Source of the DNA: a virus
Strand: one strand, 5' to 3'
DNA length: 21,234 bases
IMG/VR virus record: IMGVR_UViG_3300020442_001297
Span: 1 to 21,234 of that record
Below, in pieces: positions 12,291 to 19,685 of the stretch. The notes beneath the pieces are model-generated. The model saw only the letters and a program-made list of their open reading frames with translations, searched no databases and was not told the origin of the DNA. Position numbers and translations under genes: made by a program. Position 1 is the first letter of the stretch, and every line of letters begins with the position of its first letter.

Positions 12291-12956
12291 TCAGTTCTTC
12301 TTCAGACATTCCTGTAGTTCCTTCCAATCGTTGTCAAAGAGTTCTAATCCTTTATCTGTCAATAAATGCCTATACATCTTATGGAAGATTGTAATAGGAA
12401 TAGTACAGATGTCAGCACCCACTCTAAATGCAGAGGATACTTGATACACCTCTCTAATAGATGCTGCAAGGACTTGAGTATTAGTATTGTGTGTTGCAAA
12501 TACATCTGCAATCTCTTCAATGACTCCAATGCCATCAAAAGATTGATCAAATACTCTTCCCACAAATGGTGAAACATATGTTGCTCCTGCTTTGGCAGCT
12601 AGAATTGCCTGTGCTGTATCAAATACAAGAGTTACATTTACGTTGATCTCATCAGAAGACAAACGTTTACATGCTTTTAATCCTTCAAAGGTGCATGGAA
12701 CTTTGATTGTAATATTCGGTCCGATATCAATGTAATCTTCTGCCATCTGTAACATTTCTTCAGCAGTATCACCTACCACCTCAGCAGATACAGAAGAATT
12801 CCAAGGAAAGATTTGCGAGATCTCCTTGATTACATCACGAGGGTCATTACCTGCCTTCAACATAAGTGAAGGATTAGTAGTAACACCGTCGATTAACCCT
12901 GTGTCAAACGCTTGTAAGATTAACTCAGGATCAGAGCAGTCCAGAAAAATTTTCAT
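12291..12956 (-). CDS. talC: Transaldolase (TalC / fructose-6-phosphate aldolase type)
   Basis: 221 residues from the ATG at 12956 (GGAG 7 bases upstream); a longer frame to 13013 crosses the promoter and is rejected. Short TalC family barrel: MKIFLDCSDPE start, GVTTNPSL at 23-30, Schiff-base Lys85 in NITIKVP, NVTLVFD and YVSPFVGR for phosphate binding. It transfers the dihydroxyacetone unit in the pentose phosphate pathway; phage TalC is thought to push carbon to NADPH and ribose-5-phosphate for nucleotide synthesis. It has a dedicated promoter nested in the preceding terminator and heads a four-gene unit. Confidence 0.95.
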   Translation of the reverse strand: MKIFLDCSDPELILQAFDTGLIDGVTTNPSLMLKAGNDPRDVIKEISQIFPWNSSVSAEVVGDTAEEMLQMAEDYIDIGPNITIKVPCTFEGLKACKRLSSDEINVNVTLVFDTAQAILAAKAGATYVSPFVGRVFDQSFDGIGVIEEIADVFATHNTNTQVLAASIREVYQVSSAFRVGADICTIPITIFHKMYRHLLTDKGLELFDNDWKELQECLKKN

Positions 12957-12984
12957 GACTCTCCAGTTATAGTTAAGCTTATTT

Positions 12985-13013
12985 AGTATAACAAAAAAAC
13001 CCCCAGTCGTCAA
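12985..13013 (-). promoter_or_regulatory. talC promoter nested in a terminator
   Basis: Minus strand TTGACG (13013-13008, 5 of 6), 17-base spacer, TATACT (12990-12985, 5 of 6). The -35 begins in the loop of the terminator at 12991-13025; the descending arm and its seven U make up the spacer. Leader about 22 bases to the talC ATG. Confidence 0.7.
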
Positions 13014-13025
13014 AGACTAGGGGTT
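12991..13025 (-). terminator. Intrinsic terminator after the DUF4278 gene pair
   Basis: Eleven-base-pair stem with one G-U pair (arms 12998-13008 and 13015-13025, AACCCCTAGTC on the transcribed strand), 6-base loop, then seven T. Just 11 bases beyond the stop of the 55-residue gene. Confidence 0.9.
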
Positions 13026-13036
13026 ATGTGTTGATA

Positions 13037-13204
13037 CTAGGATTTTATCTTCCAGTGTTTACTGCCAAAGTGAATTTTTAAGTCAACCCACTTAGCATAG
13101 TGCACTCCACGATATGTCAAGAATGCAAATATTCTGTCAGGATCGTGTAAATCAGGATCAAATTCTGGAAGATTGTGATCCCAATCTAACCTGATCCTTA
13201 ACAT
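13037..13204 (-). CDS. 55-residue DUF4278-like protein
   Basis: ATG at 13204 with AGGAG 7 bases upstream. The second half has LTYRGVHYAKW, the YRGV-x-Y core of the small cyanobacterial DUF4278 family, preceded by an acidic His/Asp/Pro-rich N-terminus (DWDHNLPEFDPDLHDPD) that could bind a metal, though nothing proves it. Second of two tandem family members. Function of the family unknown. Confidence 0.68.
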   Translation of the reverse strand: MLRIRLDWDHNLPEFDPDLHDPDRIFAFLTYRGVHYAKWVDLKIHFGSKHWKIKS

Positions 13205-13222
13205 TGTTAATCTCCTAAACGA

Positions 13223-13366
13223 TTAAGACTTAGAAGCAAACTTACGCTCTACCTTGATCCCACGATACATGAGTTCATGATTGCGTGACTGTTCTTGCTC
13301 GGCAAGAACCTTTGCTTTGTAGCCTTCAGCGTCGTACTTAACGCCACGGTATGTGATGATAGTCAT
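13223..13366 (-). CDS. 47-residue DUF4278 protein
   Basis: ATG at 13366 with AGGAG 8 bases upstream. ITYRGVKYDAEGY at the N-terminus and LMYRGIKVE near the C-terminus give two YRG-(V/I) motifs, the pattern of DUF4278 proteins of marine cyanobacteria and their phages. Basic overall. Co-transcribed with the related 55-residue gene 18 bases further on. Function unknown. Confidence 0.75.
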   Translation of the reverse strand: MTIITYRGVKYDAEGYKAKVLAEQEQSRNHELMYRGIKVERKFASKS

Positions 13367-13408
13367 CGTTTTTTCTCCTAAAGTAGTTGGATTTTTAGCC
13401 CCGTTCCT

Positions 13409-13570
13409 TTAGTCGTTTGCGTCCCATGGACAATGAGGTGTTGCTTCTTGAATTACTTCAACAAGTTCTGCCTTAACTGCCTCATCCATATTCTTATGCT
13501 CATTGAGGCGACCGATCATATCGGAAGCATCTTGGCAATTAATGGATGCATAGAATAATAATTCAATCAT
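13409..13570 (-). CDS. 53-residue peptide controlled by a probable riboswitch
   Basis: ATG at 13570; protein starts MIELLFYASINCQDASDMIG, a mixed helical peptide with two Cys (C12, C47) and ending PHCPWDAND. It follows the glutamine-type leader at 13573-13624, which in cyanobacteria and phages precedes short peptides (Downstream-peptide RNAs). Its Shine-Dalgarno GGAG falls within the switching region. Peptides so placed have been suggested to tune nitrogen metabolism; for this one that is inference. Confidence 0.72.
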   Translation of the reverse strand: MIELLFYASINCQDASDMIGRLNEHKNMDEAVKAELVEVIQEATPHCPWDAND

Positions 13571-13572
13571 GA

Positions 13573-13624
13573 GATGAACGCTCCGTTCCGCGACTTACTT
13601 GCGTCCCCGAAGGGATGAACGTAA
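13573..13624 (-). promoter_or_regulatory. Probable glutamine-type riboswitch (Downstream-peptide / glnA RNA)
   Basis: On the minus strand CGTTCATCCC, a UUCG tetraloop, GGGGACG, then CAAGTAAG and GCGGAACG. This matches from memory the conserved layout of glnA and Downstream-peptide RNAs (CGUUCAUCC, GGACGGAAGUAGG, GAAGGAACGC). P1 is CGTTC (13621-13617) with GAACG (13588-13584); P2 is UCCC/GGGA at 13604-13615. The next bases GAACGGAGCGTTC can fold into a rival hairpin that traps the ribosome site. Confidence 0.65.
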
Positions 13625-13646
13625 TCGATAGGTTTCCCTATACTTA

Positions 13647-13654
13647 TATTTATA
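13647..13654 (-). promoter_or_regulatory. T4-type late promoter TATAAATA
   Basis: Perfect TATAAATA on the minus strand; no -35 at the right distance, as expected for T4 late promoters. Transcript would begin near 13640 with an ATAGG-GAAA-CCTAT hairpin (GNRA loop), followed by the riboswitch-like element and the 53-residue gene at 13570. Confidence 0.75.
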
Positions 13655-13678
13655 TCATGGATTCCTAACAAATGTAGT

Positions 13679-13840
13679 TCACTGTGATACATTTTTATCT
13701 TTCCCTAACTTTCTATCAGATCTAGGGTCGGTAATCAGGTATCTACAATACTCATTGCCATGATCATAAAAGTTGTCAGACATATCAACTGGAACATTAG
13801 CATTCCGTTTACCGTCAACTATTCTCTTTGCTTTCCCCAT
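13679..13840 (-). CDS. 53-residue phage protein of unknown function
   Basis: ATG at 13840, overlapping the upstream gene by 26 bases in another frame; no strong ribosome site, so coupling is likely. Basic and polar with a central NFYDHGNEYCRYLITDPRS. No family recognised. It ends the primase-nrd transcript just before a late promoter; no terminator was seen between, so read-through into the riboswitch region is possible. Confidence 0.55.
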   Translation of the reverse strand: MGKAKRIVDGKRNANVPVDMSDNFYDHGNEYCRYLITDPRSDRKLGKDKNVSQ

Positions 13841-14033
13841 GCTGTTTTCTCATATCATTATGAAGCCTATTTAGTGCTTCTTTTCTTGCAGCAGACCAAA
13901 CCATATCGGTCACATCAGGACCGATATCATTTGCTTCATCAGTGGCAGCTTCGTACAACTCTCGTTGTTGTTCAAAGGCTGAACCCTGCGAAAGTATCTG
14001 CTTTAACGTCTTGTTTGATTCCTCCGACGACAT
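13815..14033 (-). CDS. 72-residue phage protein overlapping nrdB
   Basis: ATG at 14033, 62 bases inside the 3' end of nrdB in another frame, with GGAG 11 bases upstream. Acidic helical protein: QRELYEAATDEANDIGPDVT followed by MVWSAARKEALNRLHNDMR. It may start further down if an alternative codon is used, but no better ATG lies before the conserved-looking part. Position after nrdB suggests co-expression with ribonucleotide reductase. Function unknown. Confidence 0.62.
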   Translation of the reverse strand: MSSEESNKTLKQILSQGSAFEQQRELYEAATDEANDIGPDVTDMVWSAARKEALNRLHNDMRKQHGESKENS

Positions 14034-15102
14034 AGGATTCAATCTCCGTTTCTTGTGGTGCGTTTTGTTGTCCTTTTGAATTCAACCAATGCTGAGTCCA
14101 AGGAAGAGGATTAGTTCTTGCAACTACATCAAAGACAGGATCAATACCGATCGCTTTCATACGACGGTTAGCAATCCACTCAACATAGTTATATAAAAGA
14201 CGATCATTAAGACCGATCATACTACCTTCTTTGAACAGATAGTTTGCCCACATCTTCTCTTCATCAACAGTCTTCTTAAACATTTCTGTTACGAATCCTT
14301 TTTCTTCTCTTGCAATTTCTTCCATTTCTGGATCGTCTCCGTCTCTCCACTTGTTGAGGATATTCTGCGTGATAACCAGATGTTGACTTTCATCTCTAGC
14401 GATAAGAGAGAGTATCTTAGCTGAACCCTCCATAAGTTTATTCTCGCCAAAAGCAAACGAACACGCGAAGGAAACGTAGAAACGAATGCCTTCAAGAATA
14501 TTAACATTGGCAATCGCTCTGTAGAGTTTTCTCTTGAGTTCTTTTCTGTCATAGGTTCCTGTAGGGTGTCCTTGTCTTGCAAGATCCCAAGTCTGACAGT
14601 TGTCAAACTGATGAGCATGGTTGATGAAGTCATCATAAGATTCCGTGACAGATGTAGCACGAGACATGACATTCTCATCATCTAAGATAGTGTCAAATAC
14701 TTCTGAAGGATCTGAATACACATTCTTAATGATGTATGTATATGAACGACTGTGAATCATCTCCATGAATTCCCAGACAGTCATACATGCTTCCAACTCA
14801 GGAAGAGAACAATATGGAATGAATGCCATACCAGGACCACGACCTTGTACAGAATCAAGCATGATCTGATACTTCAAATTAGAAGTAAAGATATGCTTCT
14901 GCTCTGGTGTCAGAGTCTGATAGTCGGAACGATCTTTCTGGAGAGATACCTCTTCGGGTCTCCAGAAGTATCCTAGTTGAGACTGAGTAAGTCTATCAAA
15001 TACTGGATACTTATATGAATCATATCTTTGGACACCCAAAGGTTGCCCAAAGAACATTGGTTGTTTTTTTGAATCTACTTTCGCTTTGTTAAATACGGTC
15101 AT
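13972..15102 (-). CDS. nrdB: Ribonucleotide reductase class Ia beta subunit
   Basis: 376 residues from the ATG at 15102; an in-frame GTG at 15132 would overlap nrdA. NrdB holds the di-iron centre and tyrosyl radical that start reduction of NDPs in NrdA. All ligands are visible at almost the E. coli positions: Asp83, Glu114 and His117 (EFMEMIHSRSY), Glu204, Glu238 and His241 (ARDESQHL), with the radical Tyr121 in HSRSYTY. Complete and uninterrupted; no intron or homing gene inside. Located 10 bases after nrdA. Confidence 0.96.
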   Translation of the reverse strand: MTVFNKAKVDSKKQPMFFGQPLGVQRYDSYKYPVFDRLTQSQLGYFWRPEEVSLQKDRSDYQTLTPEQKHIFTSNLKYQIMLDSVQGRGPGMAFIPYCSLPELEACMTVWEFMEMIHSRSYTYIIKNVYSDPSEVFDTILDDENVMSRATSVTESYDDFINHAHQFDNCQTWDLARQGHPTGTYDRKELKRKLYRAIANVNILEGIRFYVSFACSFAFGENKLMEGSAKILSLIARDESQHLVITQNILNKWRDGDDPEMEEIAREEKGFVTEMFKKTVDEEKMWANYLFKEGSMIGLNDRLLYNYVEWIANRRMKAIGIDPVFDVVARTNPLPWTQHWLNSKGQQNAPQETEIESYVVGGIKQDVKADTFAGFSL

Positions 15103-15112
15103 TCCTGTTACA

Positions 15113-17413
15113 TCAGACTTTACAACTGTCACAATCGTCCTCCTCGGTGTTTAGTAGTTCGTTAATCAAATTGTCTACATTACCAGAAGTTTCATCGTCA
15201 CCATCTTTTTTAGCATCGTAGGTGTTTTGATAATACGATGTCTTCCAACCATACTTGTAAGTGGTAAGAAGATCACTTGCCATGACTTGCATAGGCACTT
15301 CATTATTTGGATAGTTCTCTGGATTATACGACCAGTTTCCAGAGATTGCTTGGTCAAAGAACTTTTGCATTACAGCAGTTACTTTGATGTATCCATCATT
15401 ATTATGCATATCCCACAGTAGGGTATACTCATTTTTCAATGTCGTATATGATGGAACAATTTGCTTAAGAGGTCCTTTCTTCGACTTCTTAACGGACAAG
15501 TAGTCTCTAGGAGGTTCGATTCCATTGGTTGCATTTGACACAACGGAACTGCTCTCCGAAGGCATCTGTGCGGACAACGTGCTGTGCCGTAATCCGTACT
15601 CAAGAATTCGTCCTCGTAGAAACTCCCAATCACAGAGAAGCTCATTTGGTATAATCTCATCCACGTCCTTCTTATATGTATCGATAGGAAGAATTCCATC
15701 AGCATATTTTGTCTTACCAAAATAACCGCAAGGACCTTTCTCCATTGCCATACGATTGGACGCTGTTAGAAGGGCATATTGGAACCTCTCAGTTAACTTA
15801 TGAACGAGATCAAATGCTTTCTGTGAATCATACTTAGCACCATTCTTAGCAAGATAATGTGCTAGTCCAATATAACCGATACCAAGTGATCTACGATTCA
15901 GAGTACTTGCTTTTGCAGCAGGAACAGGATACTGTTGATAATCAATCAACGCATCAAGACCACGAACAGCAAGTTCACATAGTTCATCAATCTCATTTAA
16001 GTTATTAATCTTACCAACATTAATAGCAGAAAGAATGCACAAAGCAATCTCACCTTGACCATCAATATGTTGAATAGGATCTGTAGGTAGAGTGATCTCT
16101 TGACAGAGATTACTCATACTTACCTTGTCTTTGAAAGATGAATGATCATTACAATGATCAATGTTCATTATGTATAAACGACCTGTCTCTGCTCTTTCTT
16201 TTAGAAGATCTAAAATAAGTTTCTGAGCACCGATTCTTTTCTTCGGAATTGAGTCATCTTGTTCATAACCCACATAGAGATCGTCAAATTTATCAGTCCC
16301 AAAAGCATCAAAAAGATCAGGAACGTCGTGCGGACTGAAGAGGGTGATCTCTCCATTGGCGATGAATCGTTCATAGAATAGTTTTGATAATTGAATACTG
16401 TAATCTAGTTTTCTTACTCGGTTGTCTTCTGTTCCTTTGTTGTTTTTGAGGACGAGGATGTCTTCGATTTCCTGATGCCAGATAGGAAAGTGGACAGTGG
16501 CCGACCCTCCTCTGATACCGTTTTGAGTACAGCATCTAACAGTACTCTCGAACTTTTTAAGGAAGGGGACAACACCTGTGTGTTGAACTTCTCCACCCCT
16601 GATCTTACTGTTGATCCCCCTGATTCGACCTGCGTTAATACCAATACCAGCCCTCTGTGCGACGTATTTGCCAATAGCCATATCAGAGCTAAAGATACTA
16701 TCGAGGGTGTCATCAATATCAACCAGAACACAAGATGCAAATTGACGAATGGGTGTTCGGACACCTCCCATGATTGGGGTCGGGATGTTGAGTCTGTGTT
16801 TGCTGATTGCGTCATAATACTTTTTAACGTACTCTAGTCGGTAGAATTTGTCGTCGTCTTGGAAGAGAGTCGCTGCCACCATCATATACATGAATTGTGG
16901 AGTCTCGAAAATCTCTCCAGAGCTTCGATCTTGTACGAGGTATTTATCAGCAACCTGACGGATACCTGCATATGTAAACAGGTAATCACGATCATGGTCA
17001 ATATAACTATTGAGTTTATCCCATTCTTCTAAAGTATATTGATTTACAATATCAATATCATAAATGCCTTTCTTAACACAGCGATCTACATGTGCCCTGA
17101 GGTGAGGGTGATCGTCAGGATGTTCACCATAGACAGACTTACGCAGACTGAAAAGCAGAAGTCTAGCAGCAACGTATTGATAGTTAGGTGCATCTAAAGA
17201 AATCAAATCGTTAGCAGAACGAATAAGGATCTCTTGGATGTCACTGGTCTTGATGCCATCAAAAAATTGTAATCCACTATTGATTTCAATGTGGGATTCA
17301 GAAACACCTGCGAGTCCTTCACAGGCAAGTTCTACCATGCGGTGAACTTTATCAAGGTCGAGAGGTGTAGAAGTTCCATCTCTCTTGATGACGTTGATTT
17401 CTTTAGGGGTCAT
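15113..17413 (-). CDS. nrdA: Ribonucleotide reductase class Ia alpha subunit
   Basis: 766 residues from the ATG at 17413, which overlaps the primase TGA as ATGA with AAAAAGG just upstream; an ATG four codons earlier is possible. Catalytic subunit reducing NDPs to dNDPs. The active-site set is in place: Cys228 and Cys459 redox pair, Asn435, radical Cys437 and Glu439 in NLCQE, the SYYQNTYDA radical-transfer tyrosines, and a C-terminal CDSCKV that shuttles electrons from glutaredoxin. Residues 1-80 resemble the ATP-cone activity domain. A glutaredoxin gene lies in this window. Promoter upstream of primase serves the whole unit. Confidence 0.97.
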   Translation of the reverse strand: MTPKEINVIKRDGTSTPLDLDKVHRMVELACEGLAGVSESHIEINSGLQFFDGIKTSDIQEILIRSANDLISLDAPNYQYVAARLLLFSLRKSVYGEHPDDHPHLRAHVDRCVKKGIYDIDIVNQYTLEEWDKLNSYIDHDRDYLFTYAGIRQVADKYLVQDRSSGEIFETPQFMYMMVAATLFQDDDKFYRLEYVKKYYDAISKHRLNIPTPIMGGVRTPIRQFASCVLVDIDDTLDSIFSSDMAIGKYVAQRAGIGINAGRIRGINSKIRGGEVQHTGVVPFLKKFESTVRCCTQNGIRGGSATVHFPIWHQEIEDILVLKNNKGTEDNRVRKLDYSIQLSKLFYERFIANGEITLFSPHDVPDLFDAFGTDKFDDLYVGYEQDDSIPKKRIGAQKLILDLLKERAETGRLYIMNIDHCNDHSSFKDKVSMSNLCQEITLPTDPIQHIDGQGEIALCILSAINVGKINNLNEIDELCELAVRGLDALIDYQQYPVPAAKASTLNRRSLGIGYIGLAHYLAKNGAKYDSQKAFDLVHKLTERFQYALLTASNRMAMEKGPCGYFGKTKYADGILPIDTYKKDVDEIIPNELLCDWEFLRGRILEYGLRHSTLSAQMPSESSSVVSNATNGIEPPRDYLSVKKSKKGPLKQIVPSYTTLKNEYTLLWDMHNNDGYIKVTAVMQKFFDQAISGNWSYNPENYPNNEVPMQVMASDLLTTYKYGWKTSYYQNTYDAKKDGDDETSGNVDNLINELLNTEEDDCDSCKV

Positions 17414-18396
17414 ACCTTTTTCCATTCGGTTAGTTTTACTTGTGCTTCAAGACCATCATAGGTATTAAATTCTACCAGACTTTGCACATCATGTCCAGTA
17501 ACATACATATCATTCAAATCTTTTTCTTTTAGATTAGTTGGCCAAATAACTGTCTCATACCCTCTATCGATAGCACGAGACATTCGATCTACAATTTCTT
17601 TGTTTCTTTTTTCGTTGTCAAAAACAAACACAGCATCCTTACCATCAAGCAAGTCCCAATCAATATCAGCACCTGCCATGGCTATGGCATTGTCTATGAA
17701 TAGACTGTCGAACGGTCCTTCAGTTACATAGACTGTTTTGTTAAAGTCAACTTTATTAAGTCCAAATACTTTAGATCTATCTTCGTCAAGCATGATAGTA
17801 ATGTATCGCATTCTATCATTTAAACCATAAGACCTACCTTGGAATCCAAACCATTCTCCTTTCTCATCGATGAAAGGTAAGATAATTCTAGGGTGATCTT
17901 TCTTGACATTTTCAAATGTAGGTTTTTGTTTGTTTACCCACGTACAGAACTCTTCAGCGTGATATAGCTCAGTGAAATATTCCTGAGGTATTTTACGTTC
18001 GCGAAGGTATCTGACTGCTGAGTGTTCTTTATTTAGATCCGCAATACTTTGCAGTTCTGTATTTTTCTTGAACTTTGGTTTTTCTGTTTTGAAAACTGGA
18101 TCAGCAACATTTCTGCCCTTACCAGTAAGACCTGCTTTGTATCTTTCCATGACATATTCGTCATAGATGTCAGCAGCATGATCTTTCAAGAAGTTACCAA
18201 AAGATCTACCTACACCACAATTATGGCACTTGTAGACTAGACCACTTTTCTTAGTGAAGAAGTATCCTCTGGACTTATTCCGATGCCTCTGTGAGTCACC
18301 GCAGTAAGGACACCTAAAATTGTACACGCCATCTCGCACCTGCTTGAACTTGTCAAGTCTAGCAGATATTAGATTAACGTAAAACTTGTCAATCAC
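17410..18396 (-). CDS. DNA primase (T4 gp61-like)
   Basis: 328 residues, GTG start at 18396. It makes RNA primers at the phage replication fork together with the gp41-type helicase. Zinc ribbon: Cys29-Cys32 (RCPYCGDS) and Cys57-Cys60 (YKCHNCG). TOPRIM core: VYVTEGPFDS with Glu226 and Asp230, and VFDNEKRN with Asp260 and Glu262 for metal binding. Domain order and length match gp61. The message begins with a GGGC/GCCC hairpin immediately before the GTG, and a sigma70-like promoter lies in the end of the upstream gene. First gene of the primase-nrdA-nrdB unit. Confidence 0.92.
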   Translation of the reverse strand: MIDKFYVNLISARLDKFKQVRDGVYNFRCPYCGDSQRHRNKSRGYFFTKKSGLVYKCHNCGVGRSFGNFLKDHAADIYDEYVMERYKAGLTGKGRNVADPVFKTEKPKFKKNTELQSIADLNKEHSAVRYLRERKIPQEYFTELYHAEEFCTWVNKQKPTFENVKKDHPRIILPFIDEKGEWFGFQGRSYGLNDRMRYITIMLDEDRSKVFGLNKVDFNKTVYVTEGPFDSLFIDNAIAMAGADIDWDLLDGKDAVFVFDNEKRNKEIVDRMSRAIDRGYETVIWPTNLKEKDLNDMYVTGHDVQSLVEFNTYDGLEAQVKLTEWKKV

Positions 18397-18408
18397 TAAA
18401 GGGCTAGT

Positions 18409-18792
18409 CTATTGCCCTTTTATGATACTACTTGTTGAATTATCTGTCAACCCGAAACTGTTTTGGAAGAATTTTTGTCCGATTGGACTAACGAGGAAAG
18501 ATATAATACTAAGAGCACCAAATATAGACCACATTTTCTTTTCCATGAGTCTAAGACGTTCGTCGATTTTGCGTATGTCACGCTCGCACCCCCTTTTGAT
18601 TGCTTCTGTATCACGATTAAGGTCGGCATGTAACCTGTCGATCTTTTCAAACAAGACTTCATCCACCTTGTCTTGCTTGTCAAGTTTTTCATTATGTACA
18701 GCAAGAAGTTGACCCATCTTCACAGAGTTTTCTTGAAGTGTGTCAACTACTTTTTCTAGTCTCTCTAGAATCGCTGAGTTAATATCAGACAT
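18409..18792 (-). CDS. Coiled-coil protein with C-terminal membrane anchor
   Basis: 127 residues; the ATG at 18792 shares one base with the upstream stop. Residues 1-80 are heptad-rich coiled coil (ILERLEKVVDTLQENSVKM; RDIRKIDERLRLMEKKM), then one hydrophobic segment (SIFGALSIISFLVSPIG) and a polar tail. The layout resembles XhlA-type hemolysin/holin accessory proteins and some phage membrane tethers, but this is only by architecture. Its 3' end contains the promoter for the primase operon. Confidence 0.68.
   Translation of the reverse strand: MSDINSAILERLEKVVDTLQENSVKMGQLLAVHNEKLDKQDKVDEVLFEKIDRLHADLNRDTEAIKRGCERDIRKIDERLRLMEKKMWSIFGALSIISFLVSPIGQKFFQNSFGLTDNSTSSIIKGQ
18422..18450 (-). promoter_or_regulatory. 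Sigma70 promoter for primase-nrdA-nrdB
   Basis: Minus strand TTGACA (18450-18445), 17-base spacer, TATCAT (18427-18422, 5 of 6), inside the last codons of the 127-residue gene. The start near 18415 would give a 5' hairpin GGGC/GCCC (loop AATAGACTA) ending three bases before the GTG of primase. Confidence 0.78.
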
Positions 18793-19313
18793 TACCGTGT
18801 CGCGTCTTGTTCTACTCCAGTCCTTGCTTGCTTCTTAAGTTGTTGTGTTTTTAATTGTAATTGTTTTTGAAGTTCTTGCTTCTTAAGCATGACCTTCTTC
18901 TTCATGTTCTGAATCTTTTGTTGATTCATTTGGTTTTTCATCTGCTGATCACCAGCAGACTCAGAAACGTTTTTCATATGCTTCATGCGTTTGTCCATAA
19001 AGAATTTAGCAGCACCACCTGGCATAATCCTTTCAATGTTAATACCAGACCTATACTTAGGCATGATTAACATTCTCAATTTCATCCTCAGTTCAGCAGG
19101 ACTATTAGCATACACTATAGTCTCTCCTACCTCTGGGACATTGATTTTGTATTGAAAAAGTCTAGAAGGTTGTTGAGGATTTTCTCTACCCTCTTTTACT
19201 GCTTCCTTCTTTTTCTTCAATTTTTTCTTGAATTTCATGACAGGATCAAAACCCGCTACAGGTCCTGTAGCATCAGCACTACCACTAAATCCTCCAGTAC
19301 CAGCAGACATCAT
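18792..19313 (-). CDS. Gln/Lys/Met-rich conserved phage protein
   Basis: 173 residues from the ATG at 19313, which is 8 bases after GGAGG; an ATG two codons earlier overlaps the previous stop as ATGA but is too close to the ribosome site. Gly/Ala/Ser N-terminus (SAGTGGFSGSADATGPVAGF), a central folded part (FQYKINVPEVGETIVYANSP), then a long helix very rich in Lys, Gln and Met that should be a coiled coil. Perhaps an assembly or scaffold-related protein; no motif proves it. Confidence 0.7.
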   Translation of the reverse strand: MMSAGTGGFSGSADATGPVAGFDPVMKFKKKLKKKKEAVKEGRENPQQPSRLFQYKINVPEVGETIVYANSPAELRMKLRMLIMPKYRSGINIERIMPGGAAKFFMDKRMKHMKNVSESAGDQQMKNQMNQQKIQNMKKKVMLKKQELQKQLQLKTQQLKKQARTGVEQDATR

Positions 19314-19315
19314 TG

Positions 19316-19678
19316 TCATATCCTCCGTAATTCTTCCTCTAAGTCGGGATCAGTTTCAAGATCAGGTAACATACCCACAGGGTATTTATTCAAATAGATG
19401 AGTATAGTTTTCAATATACTCCAATACTCCCTCTCTAGTTTATAAAACAAGAGTGGAGTTGCAGCTTCACCAAAAACATTATACAGAATAATCAGATGAT
19501 TTATAACGAGATGAATCCTTAAAGGACCTCTTCTCACATAACGCTTCAAGAGTCTCTTTAGATACTTGAAGCGTTTTATATCTTCATCAAAGTCATCGCG
19601 TGTGACGCAATGAGGATTTTCATAATGCTTAATGGCGAAAAGAATGTACGTATCGTCATTCAGTTCGTCAAATTTCAT
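19316..19678 (-). CDS. Conserved T4-like phage protein, unknown function
   Basis: 120 residues. The N-terminus DELNDDTYILFAIKHYENP and the following basic helix (IKRFKYLKRLLKRYVRR), then HLVINHLIILYNVFGEAATPLLFYKLE, are characteristic of a protein conserved in T4-like phages (recognised from memory, no function known to me). Soluble helical protein. It lies 7 bases after the virion-type protein and overlaps the next gene, so it shares the late transcript. Confidence 0.75.
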   Translation of the reverse strand: MKFDELNDDTYILFAIKHYENPHCVTRDDFDEDIKRFKYLKRLLKRYVRRGPLRIHLVINHLIILYNVFGEAATPLLFYKLEREYWSILKTILIYLNKYPVGMLPDLETDPDLEEELRRI

Positions 19679-19685
19679 TTAGTCA

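Noticed and set aside
12957-13013. 19-residue N-terminal extension of TalC
   Set aside because: The extension crosses the promoter and U-tract; the family starts at MKIFLD with a good ribosome site.
13760-14035. 91-codon plus-strand open frame
   Set aside because: Antisense to three overlapping minus-strand genes, low-complexity product, no start signals.
16475-16837. 120-codon plus-strand open frame
   Set aside because: Lies wholly antisense to nrdA, whose catalytic residues are intact in this region.
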